64,000 bases of DNA, taken from Actinokineospora baliensis. GTDB lineage: Bacteria; Actinomycetota; Actinomycetes; Mycobacteriales; Pseudonocardiaceae. Location of the stretch: contig NZ_JAFBCK010000001.1 of assembly GCF_016907695.1 (NCBI RefSeq), forward strand, positions 5,134,001-5,198,000, written 5' to 3'. The translations under genes and the position numbers were made by a program. Below, one piece after another: positions 35,269 through 43,517 of this stretch. The number at the start of each line of letters is the position of its first letter. The first letter of the stretch is position 1. Under the pieces are notes generated by a model that was not told where the DNA came from, did not search any database, and was given only the letters and a program-made list of their open reading frames with translations.

Positions 35269-37512
35269 GTGGATGACGTGTGGCAGCCCGATGATCGGGC
35301 GCGGGCGGCTGAGGTGGAGTCGGGGACGCCGTTCGACCTGTCGGTGTGTTTGAACGAGCCGATCCACCGGTTGGGTGGGATCCAGTCGTACGGGGCTCTG
35401 GTGGCTTTCGGCGCGGATGGTGTGGTGGAGGTCGCGAGTTCGAATTGCGCCGCGTTGCTGGGGGTGGGCGCGGAGGTCGTGGTGGGGATGTCGGCTGAGG
35501 CGTTGTTGGGGGCCGAGTCGTTGGCGGCGGTGCGCGGCACGCTGGAGGCGCCGACGGGGGATCGCGGTGTGGTGGCGGTGACCGTGGGTGGGCGCGGGTT
35601 CGACGCGACGGTGTACCGGGCCGATGGGCGGGTGGTGGTCGAGTTGGAGCCCGCGGCGGGGGAGCGGCCGTTTGTGTTCTCGCAGTTCTTCCCGGCGGTG
35701 CGGGCGGCGTTGGTGAAGTTGCAGCACGGTCGGACGGTGGTGGACGTCTGTGCCGCGGCGGTGGCGGAGATCCGGGCGTTGACCGGGTACGACCGGGTGG
35801 TGGCGTACCGGTTCGAGGGTCCTGCGGGGCCGGGTGAGGTGATCGCGGAGTCGGTGGCGGTGGAGTTGGAGCCGTGGTTGGGGTTGTGGTTCCCGGCGAC
35901 CGACATCCCGCCGCAGGCGCGCAGGTTGTACGAGCGCAACTGGATCCGGGTGATCCACGACGTCGATGACGACACGGCGGTGTTGTTGCCGCGGGTGTTG
36001 CCGGGGTCGGGTGATCCGTTGGACCTGTCGGACTCGACGTTGCGGACGGTGTCGGGGTTTCACCTGGAGTACCTGCGCAACATCGGTGTGCGGTCGTCGA
36101 TGTCGGTGTCGTTGCTCGATGGTGGCCGGTTGTGGGGGTTGATCGCCTGTCACGGGTTGGCGCCTCGGCGGTTGGGTGCGGAGGTCAGGGCGGCGTGTGA
36201 GTTCTTCGGTGTGACGTTGTCGTTGCAGTTGGCGGCGGTGCAGGAGGCGGAGGCGAGCGCGGGCAGGCAGCGGGCCCGTGCGGCGTTGTTCGGGTTGGTG
36301 ACCGATCCGCGGTCGGATGTGCCGGGGTCGTTGTTGGCTGATAGTGGCGTGTTGGGTGAGGTGATCGCGGCGGACGCGGTGGTGGTGCGGTTCGACGGGC
36401 GGACCACCGGTGGGCCGTTGGCGGAGGGTGTGCTCGCCGCGTTGTGGGGGCACCTGCCCGCGTTGGGGGCGGGTCAGGTGTGGAGTTGCGAGAGCCTCGC
36501 GGAGCTCGACCCGGTGTTCGCGCCGTACGCGGAGCAGGTGAGCGGGGTGTTGGTGCTGGCCTTGGACGGGGCCGGTGATGTGGTGGTGTGGGCGCGGCGG
36601 GAGCGGCGGGCGGCGCGGACGTGGGCGGCGGACCCGGATGAGCCGGTGCGGGTCGGTCCGCGCGGTCAGCGGTTGACCCCGCGCGGGTCGTCGGCGGTGT
36701 ACCAGGCGGTGGTGCGGGGTCGGTGTGTGCCGTGGACGGCGGCGGACGAGGCGGTGGCGGAGGAGTTCGGGCACGCGGTGCGGGCGTCGGCGGTGCGGCG
36801 GGCGGTGCAGTTGGCGGCGGTGAACGACGAGCTGCGGCAGGCCAATGACGACCTGGACACCTTCACCCACGTCGCGGCGCACGAGATGAAGGAGCCGTTG
36901 CGGGGGATCGCGACCACGGCGGCGTTCATCACCGAGGACGCGCCGGAGTTGGACGAGACGACCGCGCGCAGGTTGGGCACCATCCAGAAGCTGGCCCAGC
37001 GGATGGACGAGCTGATCAACAGCCTGCTGCACTTCGCGCAGCTGGGTCAGGGCGCGTTGCACCGGGTGCCGGTGGACCTGCGGGAGGCGGCGGAGCGGGC
37101 GTTGGAGGTCGCGGGGATCCGGCTGGCCGAGCACGACGTGGCGGTGACGTTGCCCGAGCCCGGGGTGTTGGTCACCGCAGATGCGGAGCGGCTGCAGGAG
37201 ATCTTGGTGAACCTGCTGGTCAACGCCGCGAAGTACGCGAACCCGGTGCCGCCGCGCACGGTGGCCGTCGGTGCGGTGCCGGGGGAGCCGCCGACGGTGT
37301 TCGTGCGCGACAACGGGATCGGTATCCCGCAGGCGCACCAGGAGGACGTGTTCCGGTTGTTCCGCCGCCTGCACCCGCGGGATTCGCACGGTGGCGGCCA
37401 CGGGGCGGGGTTGGCGATCGTCGACCGGATCGTGCAGCGCCACGGCGGCCAGTTGCGGTTGGAGTCGACCCCGGCGGAGGGAACGACGGTCTGGTTCACC
37501 CTGGAGGGCTGA
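35269..37512 (+). CDS. Bacteriophytochrome histidine kinase
   Basis: Red/far-red sensor kinase of 747 residues with PAS (about 20-130), GAF (152-322), PHY (335-505), HisKA and HATPase domains. The biliverdin-binding Cys27 lies three residues before EPIH, exactly as in bacterial phytochromes. GAF keeps ATDIPPQARRLY (DIP at 212-214) and the chromophore His295 (LIACH), though the common S-D-I-P is T-D-I-P. Phosphoacceptor His538 sits in AAHEMKEPLR, and DNGIGIP (681-687) marks the ATP lid. GTG 35269 start. Its 3' end overlaps the LysR gene by 17 bases. No heme oxygenase for making biliverdin is in view. Confidence 0.9.
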   Translation: MDDVWQPDDRARAAEVESGTPFDLSVCLNEPIHRLGGIQSYGALVAFGADGVVEVASSNCAALLGVGAEVVVGMSAEALLGAESLAAVRGTLEAPTGDRGVVAVTVGGRGFDATVYRADGRVVVELEPAAGERPFVFSQFFPAVRAALVKLQHGRTVVDVCAAAVAEIRALTGYDRVVAYRFEGPAGPGEVIAESVAVELEPWLGLWFPATDIPPQARRLYERNWIRVIHDVDDDTAVLLPRVLPGSGDPLDLSDSTLRTVSGFHLEYLRNIGVRSSMSVSLLDGGRLWGLIACHGLAPRRLGAEVRAACEFFGVTLSLQLAAVQEAEASAGRQRARAALFGLVTDPRSDVPGSLLADSGVLGEVIAADAVVVRFDGRTTGGPLAEGVLAALWGHLPALGAGQVWSCESLAELDPVFAPYAEQVSGVLVLALDGAGDVVVWARRERRAARTWAADPDEPVRVGPRGQRLTPRGSSAVYQAVVRGRCVPWTAADEAVAEEFGHAVRASAVRRAVQLAAVNDELRQANDDLDTFTHVAAHEMKEPLRGIATTAAFITEDAPELDETTARRLGTIQKLAQRMDELINSLLHFAQLGQGALHRVPVDLREAAERALEVAGIRLAEHDVAVTLPEPGVLVTADAERLQEILVNLLVNAAKYANPVPPRTVAVGAVPGEPPTVFVRDNGIGIPQAHQEDVFRLFRRLHPRDSHGGGHGAGLAIVDRIVQRHGGQLRLESTPAEGTTVWFTLEG

Positions 37513-38422
37513 GGACGTGGCGGACGGCGTCGCGCAGCCACTGGTGGGCGCCGTCGGCGGCGTGGCGGGGGTGCCAGGCCATGCCGATGGTCAGTGGCGG
37601 CAGGGGTAGTGGGATGTCGAGCAGGCGCAGGCCCAGGGTGTGGGCCGCGGTGCTCAGCGGCGACGGCGGCTGGCCGGGTGGTGCGGTCGGCACGAGGCAG
37701 ACCAGGTCGGTGGCGGCGGCCAGCGTCATGGCGGCGAGGTGTCCGGGCAGGACGGCGGTGACGCGTCGGGTGAGGCCGTGGTCGGCGAGGGCGGTGTCGA
37801 GGGGTCCGGTGAAGCGGCCTCGGCGGCTGACGGCGACGTGGTCGGCGGCGGCGAGTCGGGCGGGGGTCAGGGGCGCTTCGGTGAGCGGGTGCCCGGTGCG
37901 GACGGCGGCGGCCATGCGCAGGGTGGTGAGTTCGTCGACGCGGGTCTCGGGGTCGGTGTGGTCGATGGCCCCGATTTCGAGGTCGACGCGGCCTTCGCGC
38001 AGCGCGGGTCCGGCTTCCCACTCCTCGGCCAGCACCCGCAGCGACACACCGGGGGCGTGACGTCGGGCCAGGTCGAGCAGGCCGGGCGCGAGTGCGGCGC
38101 CGACGAGGTCGGCTGCTTGGACGGTGAAGGTGCGCCGCAGTGTCGCCGGGTCGATGCCGCCGCTGGGGGTGAGCAGGGCGGTCAGGTGGCGCACGACGGC
38201 GGCGGCTTCGGCGCGCAGGGCCTGGGCGCGGGGTGTGGGGACCATGGTTTGGCCTGCTCGGACGAGGAGCGGGTCGTGCAGTACCCGGCGTAGTCGGGCC
38301 AGGGTGCGGCTCATGGCGGCGGGGGAGGTGCGCAGGCGTTGCGCGGCGCGGGTGACGCTCTGCTCGGTGAGCAGGGCGTCGAGTGCGATGGCGAGGTTGG
38401 CGTCGAGGTTGGGGCTGCTCAC
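37496..38422 (-). CDS. LysR-family regulator
   Basis: 308-residue regulator. An N-terminal winged helix-turn-helix (SVTRAAQRLRTSPAAMSRTL) is followed by the periplasmic-binding-like effector domain. GTG 38422 gives the usual LysR length and opens with the typical DANLAIALDALL; a longer frame to 38494 lacks support. It is divergent from the NmrA-type gene across 112 bases, the standard arrangement for a LysR regulator and its target. Confidence 0.85.
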   Translation of the reverse strand: MSSPNLDANLAIALDALLTEQSVTRAAQRLRTSPAAMSRTLARLRRVLHDPLLVRAGQTMVPTPRAQALRAEAAAVVRHLTALLTPSGGIDPATLRRTFTVQAADLVGAALAPGLLDLARRHAPGVSLRVLAEEWEAGPALREGRVDLEIGAIDHTDPETRVDELTTLRMAAAVRTGHPLTEAPLTPARLAAADHVAVSRRGRFTGPLDTALADHGLTRRVTAVLPGHLAAMTLAAATDLVCLVPTAPPGQPPSPLSTAAHTLGLRLLDIPLPLPPLTIGMAWHPRHAADGAHQWLRDAVRHVLSPPG

Positions 38423-38534
38423 CTGGGTTGTTCCGTTTCCGGCAAAGTGTGGGTGCTGGGATTCCCATTGTGGCAACGCGCGGCGGGTCCGCACGATGGC
38501 GGTACACCGATCCGCTCACCACCCGAGGATGTTC

Positions 38535-39410
38535 ATGATCGTCATCACCGCCCCCACCGGGAACATCGGCAGGTCGCTGCTGCCCCTGCTCCTCGACGCC
38601 GGAGCGCCTGTCCGCGTCGTGGCCCGTGACCCCGCCCGGCTCCCGGAGGCCGTGCGCGACCGGGTCGAGGTGGTCACCGGCTCCCACGGCGACCCCGCGA
38701 CCGTCGACCGGGCCTTCGCCGGGGCGCGGGCCGTGTTCTGGCTGGTGCCGCCGGACGCTTCCCGCACGCCCGAGCAGGCCTACCTCGACTTCACGCGCCC
38801 GGCCGCGCGGGCGTTCACCACCCACGGCGTCACCCACGTGGTCGGTGTCTCGGCCCTCGGGCGCGGCACCCCGCTGGCGGCCCGCGCTGGCCTGGTCACC
38901 ACGTCCCTGGCCGTGGACGACCTCATCGCCGCCACCGGCGTCGCCTACCGCGCCCTGGCCAACCCGTCGTTCTTCGAGAACCTGCTCGACGACCTCGACT
39001 CGATCCGAGACCACGGTGTCCTCACCGACACCGCCCCCGCCGACCACCCCGTCCCCCTGGTCGCCACCGCCGACATCGCCACCGCGGCCGCCCACCTGCT
39101 GCTCACCCCCACCTGGACCGGCGTCGACACCGTCCCCGTGCCGGGCCCGGAGCTCCTCTCACCCCACGACCTGGCCCACCAGATGACCACCACCCTCGGC
39201 CGCCCGGTCCGCTACCACCGCGACTCCCTCGACGACCTGCGCACCACCCTGCTCACCCACGGCCTCAACCCGGCCTTCGTCGACGCCATGGTCGAGATGA
39301 AAGCCGCCAAATCCCACGGCCTCGACGCGGGCACCACCCCGTCGCCTTCGGGCACCACCTTCGCCCAGTGGTGCGCCGAGGTCCTCAAACCCGCCGTCGA
39401 CGCCCGCTGA
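38535..39410 (+). CDS. NmrA-like NAD(P)-binding protein (atypical SDR)
   Basis: 291-residue Rossmann protein of the NmrA/quinone-reductase group. The nucleotide-binding start ITAPTGNIGRSL (4-15) is clear, while the SDR catalytic Tyr-x3-Lys is not, as in redox-sensing NmrA relatives or NAD(P)H:quinone reductases. ATG 38535 with GAGG six bases upstream is preferred to ATG 38529. It is the likely target of the divergent LysR protein. Substrate unknown. Confidence 0.82.
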   Translation: MIVITAPTGNIGRSLLPLLLDAGAPVRVVARDPARLPEAVRDRVEVVTGSHGDPATVDRAFAGARAVFWLVPPDASRTPEQAYLDFTRPAARAFTTHGVTHVVGVSALGRGTPLAARAGLVTTSLAVDDLIAATGVAYRALANPSFFENLLDDLDSIRDHGVLTDTAPADHPVPLVATADIATAAAHLLLTPTWTGVDTVPVPGPELLSPHDLAHQMTTTLGRPVRYHRDSLDDLRTTLLTHGLNPAFVDAMVEMKAAKSHGLDAGTTPSPSGTTFAQWCAEVLKPAVDAR

Positions 39411-39415
39411 CCAGG

Positions 39416-40399
39416 TCACTGGAGGAGCACGCGCTCGTCCTCGGCGGTCAGACCCGCGGCCAAAGGGTGGGTGGGGGCGTCGGCGAGGGCGGAGTGGAGG
39501 GTGTCGGTCAGGGTGCGGTGGGGGAGACCGGCGGCCAGGGCCGGGGCGGGGTCGTGGGTGACGAGGCCGTACATGGTGGTGGGGAGCCAGAACGGGAGTG
39601 AGCGGGGGCCTCCCCAGGGGGTGATGCCCGCCGCGAGGAGGGCGCTGGGGGCGACGGGGACCAGGCGCAGGTCGGGGGCGCCGACCAGGGCGGCGGCGTC
39701 GCGCAGGACGGTGGTGAAGTCGAGGACGGGGCCCACGGCATCGAAGGTGCCGGTGCGGTGGCGTTCGGCGGCGGTGACGATCCAGGCGGCCAGGTCGCGG
39801 ACGTCGACGTGCTGGAGGGGGTGGTCGGTGACATCGGGGACGACGACGGGCCCGCCGCGGGCGAAGCGGGAGGCCCAGTAGCCGAAGCGGTGCATCTGGT
39901 CGCCGGGGCCGCTGATCACGCCGGGGCGGACGATGAACGCGCGGTCTTGGCCCACCCGCTCGCGCACGGCGTTCTCGCTGGCGACCTTGGTGCCGCCGTA
40001 GCGTTCGACGGTCAACTCGGCGAGCTCGAAGTGGCGGCGGTCGAGGACCGGCGCGCACAGCGGCGCGTCCGTGCCCTGCCCGACGGTCGCGGTGTCGGCA
40101 TAGGCGTTGACGCTGGACACGAACGTCCAATGCCGCACCCGATCACCCAACACCTCGAGTGCGTCCAGAACCCACCCCAACGCCCCCGTCGCCACATCCA
40201 CGACCGCGTCGAACCCGTACCCAGCCAGGACATCGACCGCCCCTGGCCGATCCCGGTCGACCACGACGAGCCTGGCCCCCTCCGGCACCGAACCGGACCG
40301 ACCACGGGCCGCGCACACCACCTCGTGCCCACGCCCCACCGCGACACGGGCGATCCGCCAGGACAGGAACGAGGTGCCGCCGAGCACGAGGAGCCGCAT
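39416..40399 (-). CDS. NAD-dependent epimerase/dehydratase (extended SDR)
   Basis: 327-residue extended short-chain dehydrogenase. MRLLVLGGTSFLSWRIA gives the G-x2-x-F-L form of the nucleotide motif, and SSVNAYAD and ERYGGTK mark the catalytic Ser and Tyr-x3-Lys region (YGGTK). RPGVISGPGDQMHRFGYW follows as the substrate loop. Members of this type act on nucleotide sugars or related metabolites; no sugar pathway is nearby. ATG 40399 has a GGGGG run upstream. It runs convergent to the NmrA gene with a five-base gap. Confidence 0.82.
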   Translation of the reverse strand: MRLLVLGGTSFLSWRIARVAVGRGHEVVCAARGRSGSVPEGARLVVVDRDRPGAVDVLAGYGFDAVVDVATGALGWVLDALEVLGDRVRHWTFVSSVNAYADTATVGQGTDAPLCAPVLDRRHFELAELTVERYGGTKVASENAVRERVGQDRAFIVRPGVISGPGDQMHRFGYWASRFARGGPVVVPDVTDHPLQHVDVRDLAAWIVTAAERHRTGTFDAVGPVLDFTTVLRDAAALVGAPDLRLVPVAPSALLAAGITPWGGPRSLPFWLPTTMYGLVTHDPAPALAAGLPHRTLTDTLHSALADAPTHPLAAGLTAEDERVLLQ

Positions 40400-40486
40400 A
40401 CCCCCATGCTCGCGCCGCACCCCCACCCGGTCGAGCGCGGTTCACCACCAGCGATCACGCAGGCAGCGAACCGCCGCCCACAGGTG

Positions 40487-40723
40487 CTAGGCGCAGACCC
40501 GCGCCCCGTTGGAACTCGGCGATCTGCATGCCGCGAGCCTGCCGCGGGATCCGTACACGGCGGTGGCCACGGTGATCGGGCTCGCGCACCCGGCGGAGTC
40601 ACCGTCGCCACCCCAGTCCGACGCGTGTGCCGGTGACGCACTGAAGACACTGACCGCGCTGGCGACCGAGATCGCGGTGCAGGACGCGACCAACGCCTTG
40701 GTGCGGTCGATGGAGAACTGGAT
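40487..40723 (-). pseudogene. Small secreted protein without a start codon
   Basis: A 78-residue reading with a near-perfect signal peptide (FSIDRTKALVASC..., cleavage after AHA) and a short mature part (GCASPITVATAVYG...). No ATG, GTG or TTG lies at the expected place: the codon before QFS is ATC, with GGGG just upstream, and the first usable codon is an internal TTG that would remove the charged N-terminus. The mature end may also be frameshifted. It is probably a recently inactivated exported protein. Confidence 0.45.
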
Positions 40724-40902
40724 CCCCGCAGGTGGACGGCGGGTGCCCGGGGTCAGCGGGTGGCCGACCAGTGGGTCTGGTCCGGGCCGGTGATGTGTTG
40801 GATGGACAGGGGGTGGCAGGAGGGGGCTGTGGCCAGGGTGTGGGCGAGGTTGTCCTTGCGGTGGCCGAGGGCTTGGAGGATCTCCTGCGGTGGGGTCGGT
40901 TC

Positions 40903-42570
40903 CTAGCCGCGGGTGTGTTGGGTGGTGTGCCAGCGGCCCAGGACTTCGAGGAGGAGGTCGACGACGGCTTGGGCGGCGTGGGTGGTGGCCAGGTCGAGGG
41001 GGCCTGCGAAACGGCCGTGGTGGAAGGCGGTGTTGCGGGTGGTGTAGAGCCAGTCGAGCAGGGCGTGGCAGGTGTCTTGCTTGTCCTGCAACCACTTGGC
41101 CAGCTGGGACGGGCGGGCGAGGCGGGCGCGCCACAGGGTGATGGTGTCCTCGGTGAGGCCCCCGGCGAAGGCGCTCAGTGCGGTGACGGCGTCGTGGGCG
41201 GCGGTCAGGGCGGGGCTGTCGGTGTCGCGGGCGGGCAGGAGCAGGTCGAGCCAGCGGTCGGGTTCGGTGAGCAGGGGCTTGTCGGTCGTCCGGGGGACGT
41301 GGGCGTCGACCAGGGCCATCAGCGCCGTGGTGTCGCCGAGGGCGCTCTGGTGCGCGGCGTCGTGGTCCAGCCAGGACTGGCGGGCCTGGGTGACGGCGTC
41401 GGCCCGCCGCAGCGTGTCCTGTGATTTCCGTGCCCGCAGTCCCAGGCGCCGTAGACGGTCGGTGACCATCAGCCGCAGCTGGGCGTGGGCGTCGACGATG
41501 TGCTGGCGCAGGGTCTGCAGCGCGAACGCGCGGGCCAGGCGGGCGGGCTTCTCGTCGACGCCGATCGACTCGAGGGCGCTCCAGCACAGGGCCGCGCTGG
41601 TCATCGGCGCCTCGACCCGCCGCGCGATGTGAGCGACGCGCAACGCGGGCCGCAGCCCATCCGACCACCACGACGACAACGGTGCCGCGCGCCGCACACC
41701 CGCCCGGGCGAGTTCACCCAGCACCCACCGGCCATCAGGCCCGGCAACCACCCACGCGTCGGCCAGGGTCAGATCGGCGATCCGGTTGCCCGCCACGTAC
41801 TGGTCCAACGCCTCACTGACCACGCGCCTACCCCGCGCCCGGATCGGCCCCACCTTCGCCACCAACGCCGCGAGCTCAGCAGCCTTCGGCGGGTTCTGGC
41901 GCACCGTGACCGACAACTGCCGAGCCCCAGGCAACAGCACGTCAAGGTGATCCAACGACCGCGCGCCACTGACCATCACCGTGACGTGGTGCCGACGCGG
42001 CGGCGGCCACAACAGCGCCACGATGTCGTCGGCGGTGGGCCGCCCCCGGCTGAGCAACGTCGTCATGTCGCGTTTGAGCGCCTGGTGGTCACGCCCCCCG
42101 AGATAGACCGACACAGCGATCTCCCCAGCGGCCTTGGCGTCCCGGCCAGGGTTGCCAGCCGAGGCGTCCCACAGAGCTCGCATCTGCGCGGTGATCGCGT
42201 CGGCGACGGAAGTGATCATCGACCCCAGAGCACTCGCCCGAACCCTCTGGGCCTCCAGCTCCTGAAGGACGGGCCGAAGGACACCCTCAGGAAAGACCGG
42301 CAGAGCGTTGCGCACACACGCCGCGCTGGTGCGCAAAACCCGCACCAGCGTCCGCCCCTGCGGCTGCCCGTACTCATCATGATTCCTGACGGCATCGTGC
42401 GCCCTGATCAACGCGACCAACGCACTGTCACTGGTCGCCGCATGCACACCAGGCCCAGACCCGTCATCCAACGCCCGCAGGACGGTGTGCAACAACGCGC
42501 GCTGCCCCCGAGTCAGCCCCGCCGCCGCAAACGCATCCTGCACCCCGGCATCGCTGCTCGACCTCGCCAC
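40903..42570 (-). CDS. Protein with C-terminal HEPN-like domain, candidate defence or toxin protein
   Basis: 555 residues, mostly helical. Near the C-terminus LLDWLYTTRNTAFHHGRF contains R-N-x3-H (Arg512 to His517), the R-x4-6-H signature of HEPN RNases in the ApeA-like arrangement 'LY..RN...HG', followed by a long helix. The first 500 residues match no domain I recognise; a beta strand pair (HHVTVMVSGARSLDHLDVLL) sits in the middle. GTG 42570 is preceded by TACGGT plus six bases on the same strand, so the gene is probably leaderless; longer frames run into repeats. Context is an island with a recombinase and a coiled-coil protein. RNase activity is inference. Confidence 0.6.
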   Translation of the reverse strand: MARSSSDAGVQDAFAAAGLTRGQRALLHTVLRALDDGSGPGVHAATSDSALVALIRAHDAVRNHDEYGQPQGRTLVRVLRTSAACVRNALPVFPEGVLRPVLQELEAQRVRASALGSMITSVADAITAQMRALWDASAGNPGRDAKAAGEIAVSVYLGGRDHQALKRDMTTLLSRGRPTADDIVALLWPPPRRHHVTVMVSGARSLDHLDVLLPGARQLSVTVRQNPPKAAELAALVAKVGPIRARGRRVVSEALDQYVAGNRIADLTLADAWVVAGPDGRWVLGELARAGVRRAAPLSSWWSDGLRPALRVAHIARRVEAPMTSAALCWSALESIGVDEKPARLARAFALQTLRQHIVDAHAQLRLMVTDRLRRLGLRARKSQDTLRRADAVTQARQSWLDHDAAHQSALGDTTALMALVDAHVPRTTDKPLLTEPDRWLDLLLPARDTDSPALTAAHDAVTALSAFAGGLTEDTITLWRARLARPSQLAKWLQDKQDTCHALLDWLYTTRNTAFHHGRFAGPLDLATTHAAQAVVDLLLEVLGRWHTTQHTRG

Positions 42571-42576
42571 CGAAGC

Positions 42577-42582
42577 ACCGTA
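42577..42582 (-). promoter_or_regulatory. -10 element TACGGT of the leaderless HEPN-type gene
   Basis: Read on the minus strand: TACGGT, six bases (GCTTCG), then GTG 42570. This fixes the start of the 555-residue protein and argues against the longer open frame upstream. Confidence 0.55.
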
Positions 42583-43010
42583 CCGGGACGGTCCCCACCA
42601 CCGACGACGCGAGACGAGTGCGCCAGCGCCTCCTCTAGAGGCGGCGGAGTCCTGCGGGGGCGAATGCACGACGCGGCTGACCAGAACCCCAGGAACACGG
42701 TGACTCACGACGGTGCCCAGACCAGCCACCACGGCGACAGGCCACCGAGTCAGCCCTGCCAGCCCACCACCACTACCCGCCCACCAAAGCCGGCCATCGC
42801 TGGCAAAGCCATTGGCGCCACCCTGGCCACCCGACCCAGCCATTGCTCCCAGAAGCCGCGCGCGACCCCAGCCCGACCACCGCTCCCGGAAGCCGCTGGT
42901 GCCAGCCCAGCCGCCCGCCCCCCATTCGACTGATCTCCCCACCCCCACCCCTCCTCGGCGTGCCACTTCCTTCATCCACAACCCCCGCAACCATCCCCAA
43001 CTTTTCGCCA

Positions 43011-43033
43011 CCCCCCATCCCGCCCCCACCCCC
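43011..43033 (-). other. G-quadruplex motif on the minus strand
   Basis: Read on the minus strand the segment has four G-runs of 5, 5, 3 and 6 separated by loops of one, one and two bases, a textbook intramolecular G4 pattern. A second, three-run cluster lies at about 42937-42951. Both sit in the repeat-rich gap upstream of the HEPN-type gene. Confidence 0.6.
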
Positions 43034-43298
43034 GGATAGACTGGCCTCGGGGACGCCCCCCCAGAGGTGCGGTGGGGGATGTGGACTCGCGGGGAGGGTC
43101 TCCGAAAGGCGGCGGGGAGTGCGGGCGTGGGTGGGACCCCGGGGTGGGCCTACCTCCGAGTCGGCCCCGCCAGCCCAACCACCCGACTCCGACGGCATTG
43201 CCAGCCACTGGACACTCGGAGCAGGCGGCGCCATCCCAGCCGCCCTACCCCGACGCCTCAAGCGACCACTGGACACTCGGAGTCGCTGGTGCCAACTG

Positions 43299-43442
43299 CT
43301 CGATGGGGTGGACCTGTTTTGTGTGGGGGGACGATAGTCGTAGCGTCGCCTCGCTGCAGGGCCATGCTTTTCGGCCCCGGCTTTTGCGGTCCTGCCACGG
43401 CTGTCGTAGGGGCCCCGCACAAAACAGGTCCACCACATCGAG
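43299..43442. mobile_element. 144-bp element with 30-bp inverted repeats
   Basis: Left arm 43299-43328 (CTCGATGGGGTGGACCTGTT...) and right arm 43413-43442 match inverted at 28 of 30 bases, with an 84-base centre and no ORF. The arms share GGTGGACCTGTTTTGTG. It could be a MITE, a palindromic intergenic repeat or an IS remnant; no clear target duplication was found. Confidence 0.6.
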
Positions 43443-43517
43443 CCCGCACTCAAATCGCGGATCGACGGGCAACGTCGCCGCCAGGCGACGAGCCGCCCGA
43501 TCCATCACCGTGACGGA

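Larger units (their letters stand above)
42571..43517. repeat. Repeat-rich non-coding stretch
   Basis: About 950 bases without a credible gene. It holds degenerate repeat units, for example a 17-bp direct repeat CCACTGGACACTCGGAG at 43205 and 43266 and related units around 42800-42900 (CCGGAAGCCGCTGGTGCCAG, compare CTCGGAGTCGCTGGTGCCAA near 43278), plus long C-runs and the inverted-repeat element at 43299-43442. Long frames on both strands are low-complexity and have no homologous look. Confidence 0.6.

Noticed and set aside
35188..37443. Long minus-strand open frame continuing the phosphatase frame upstream
   Set aside because: It is antisense to the bacteriophytochrome gene and lacks any domain. 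The phosphatase proper begins at GTG 35187.
42773..43453. 226-codon minus-strand frame in the repeat region
   Set aside because: Low-complexity Gly/Arg/Trp sequence that mirrors the DNA repeats; no start signal.
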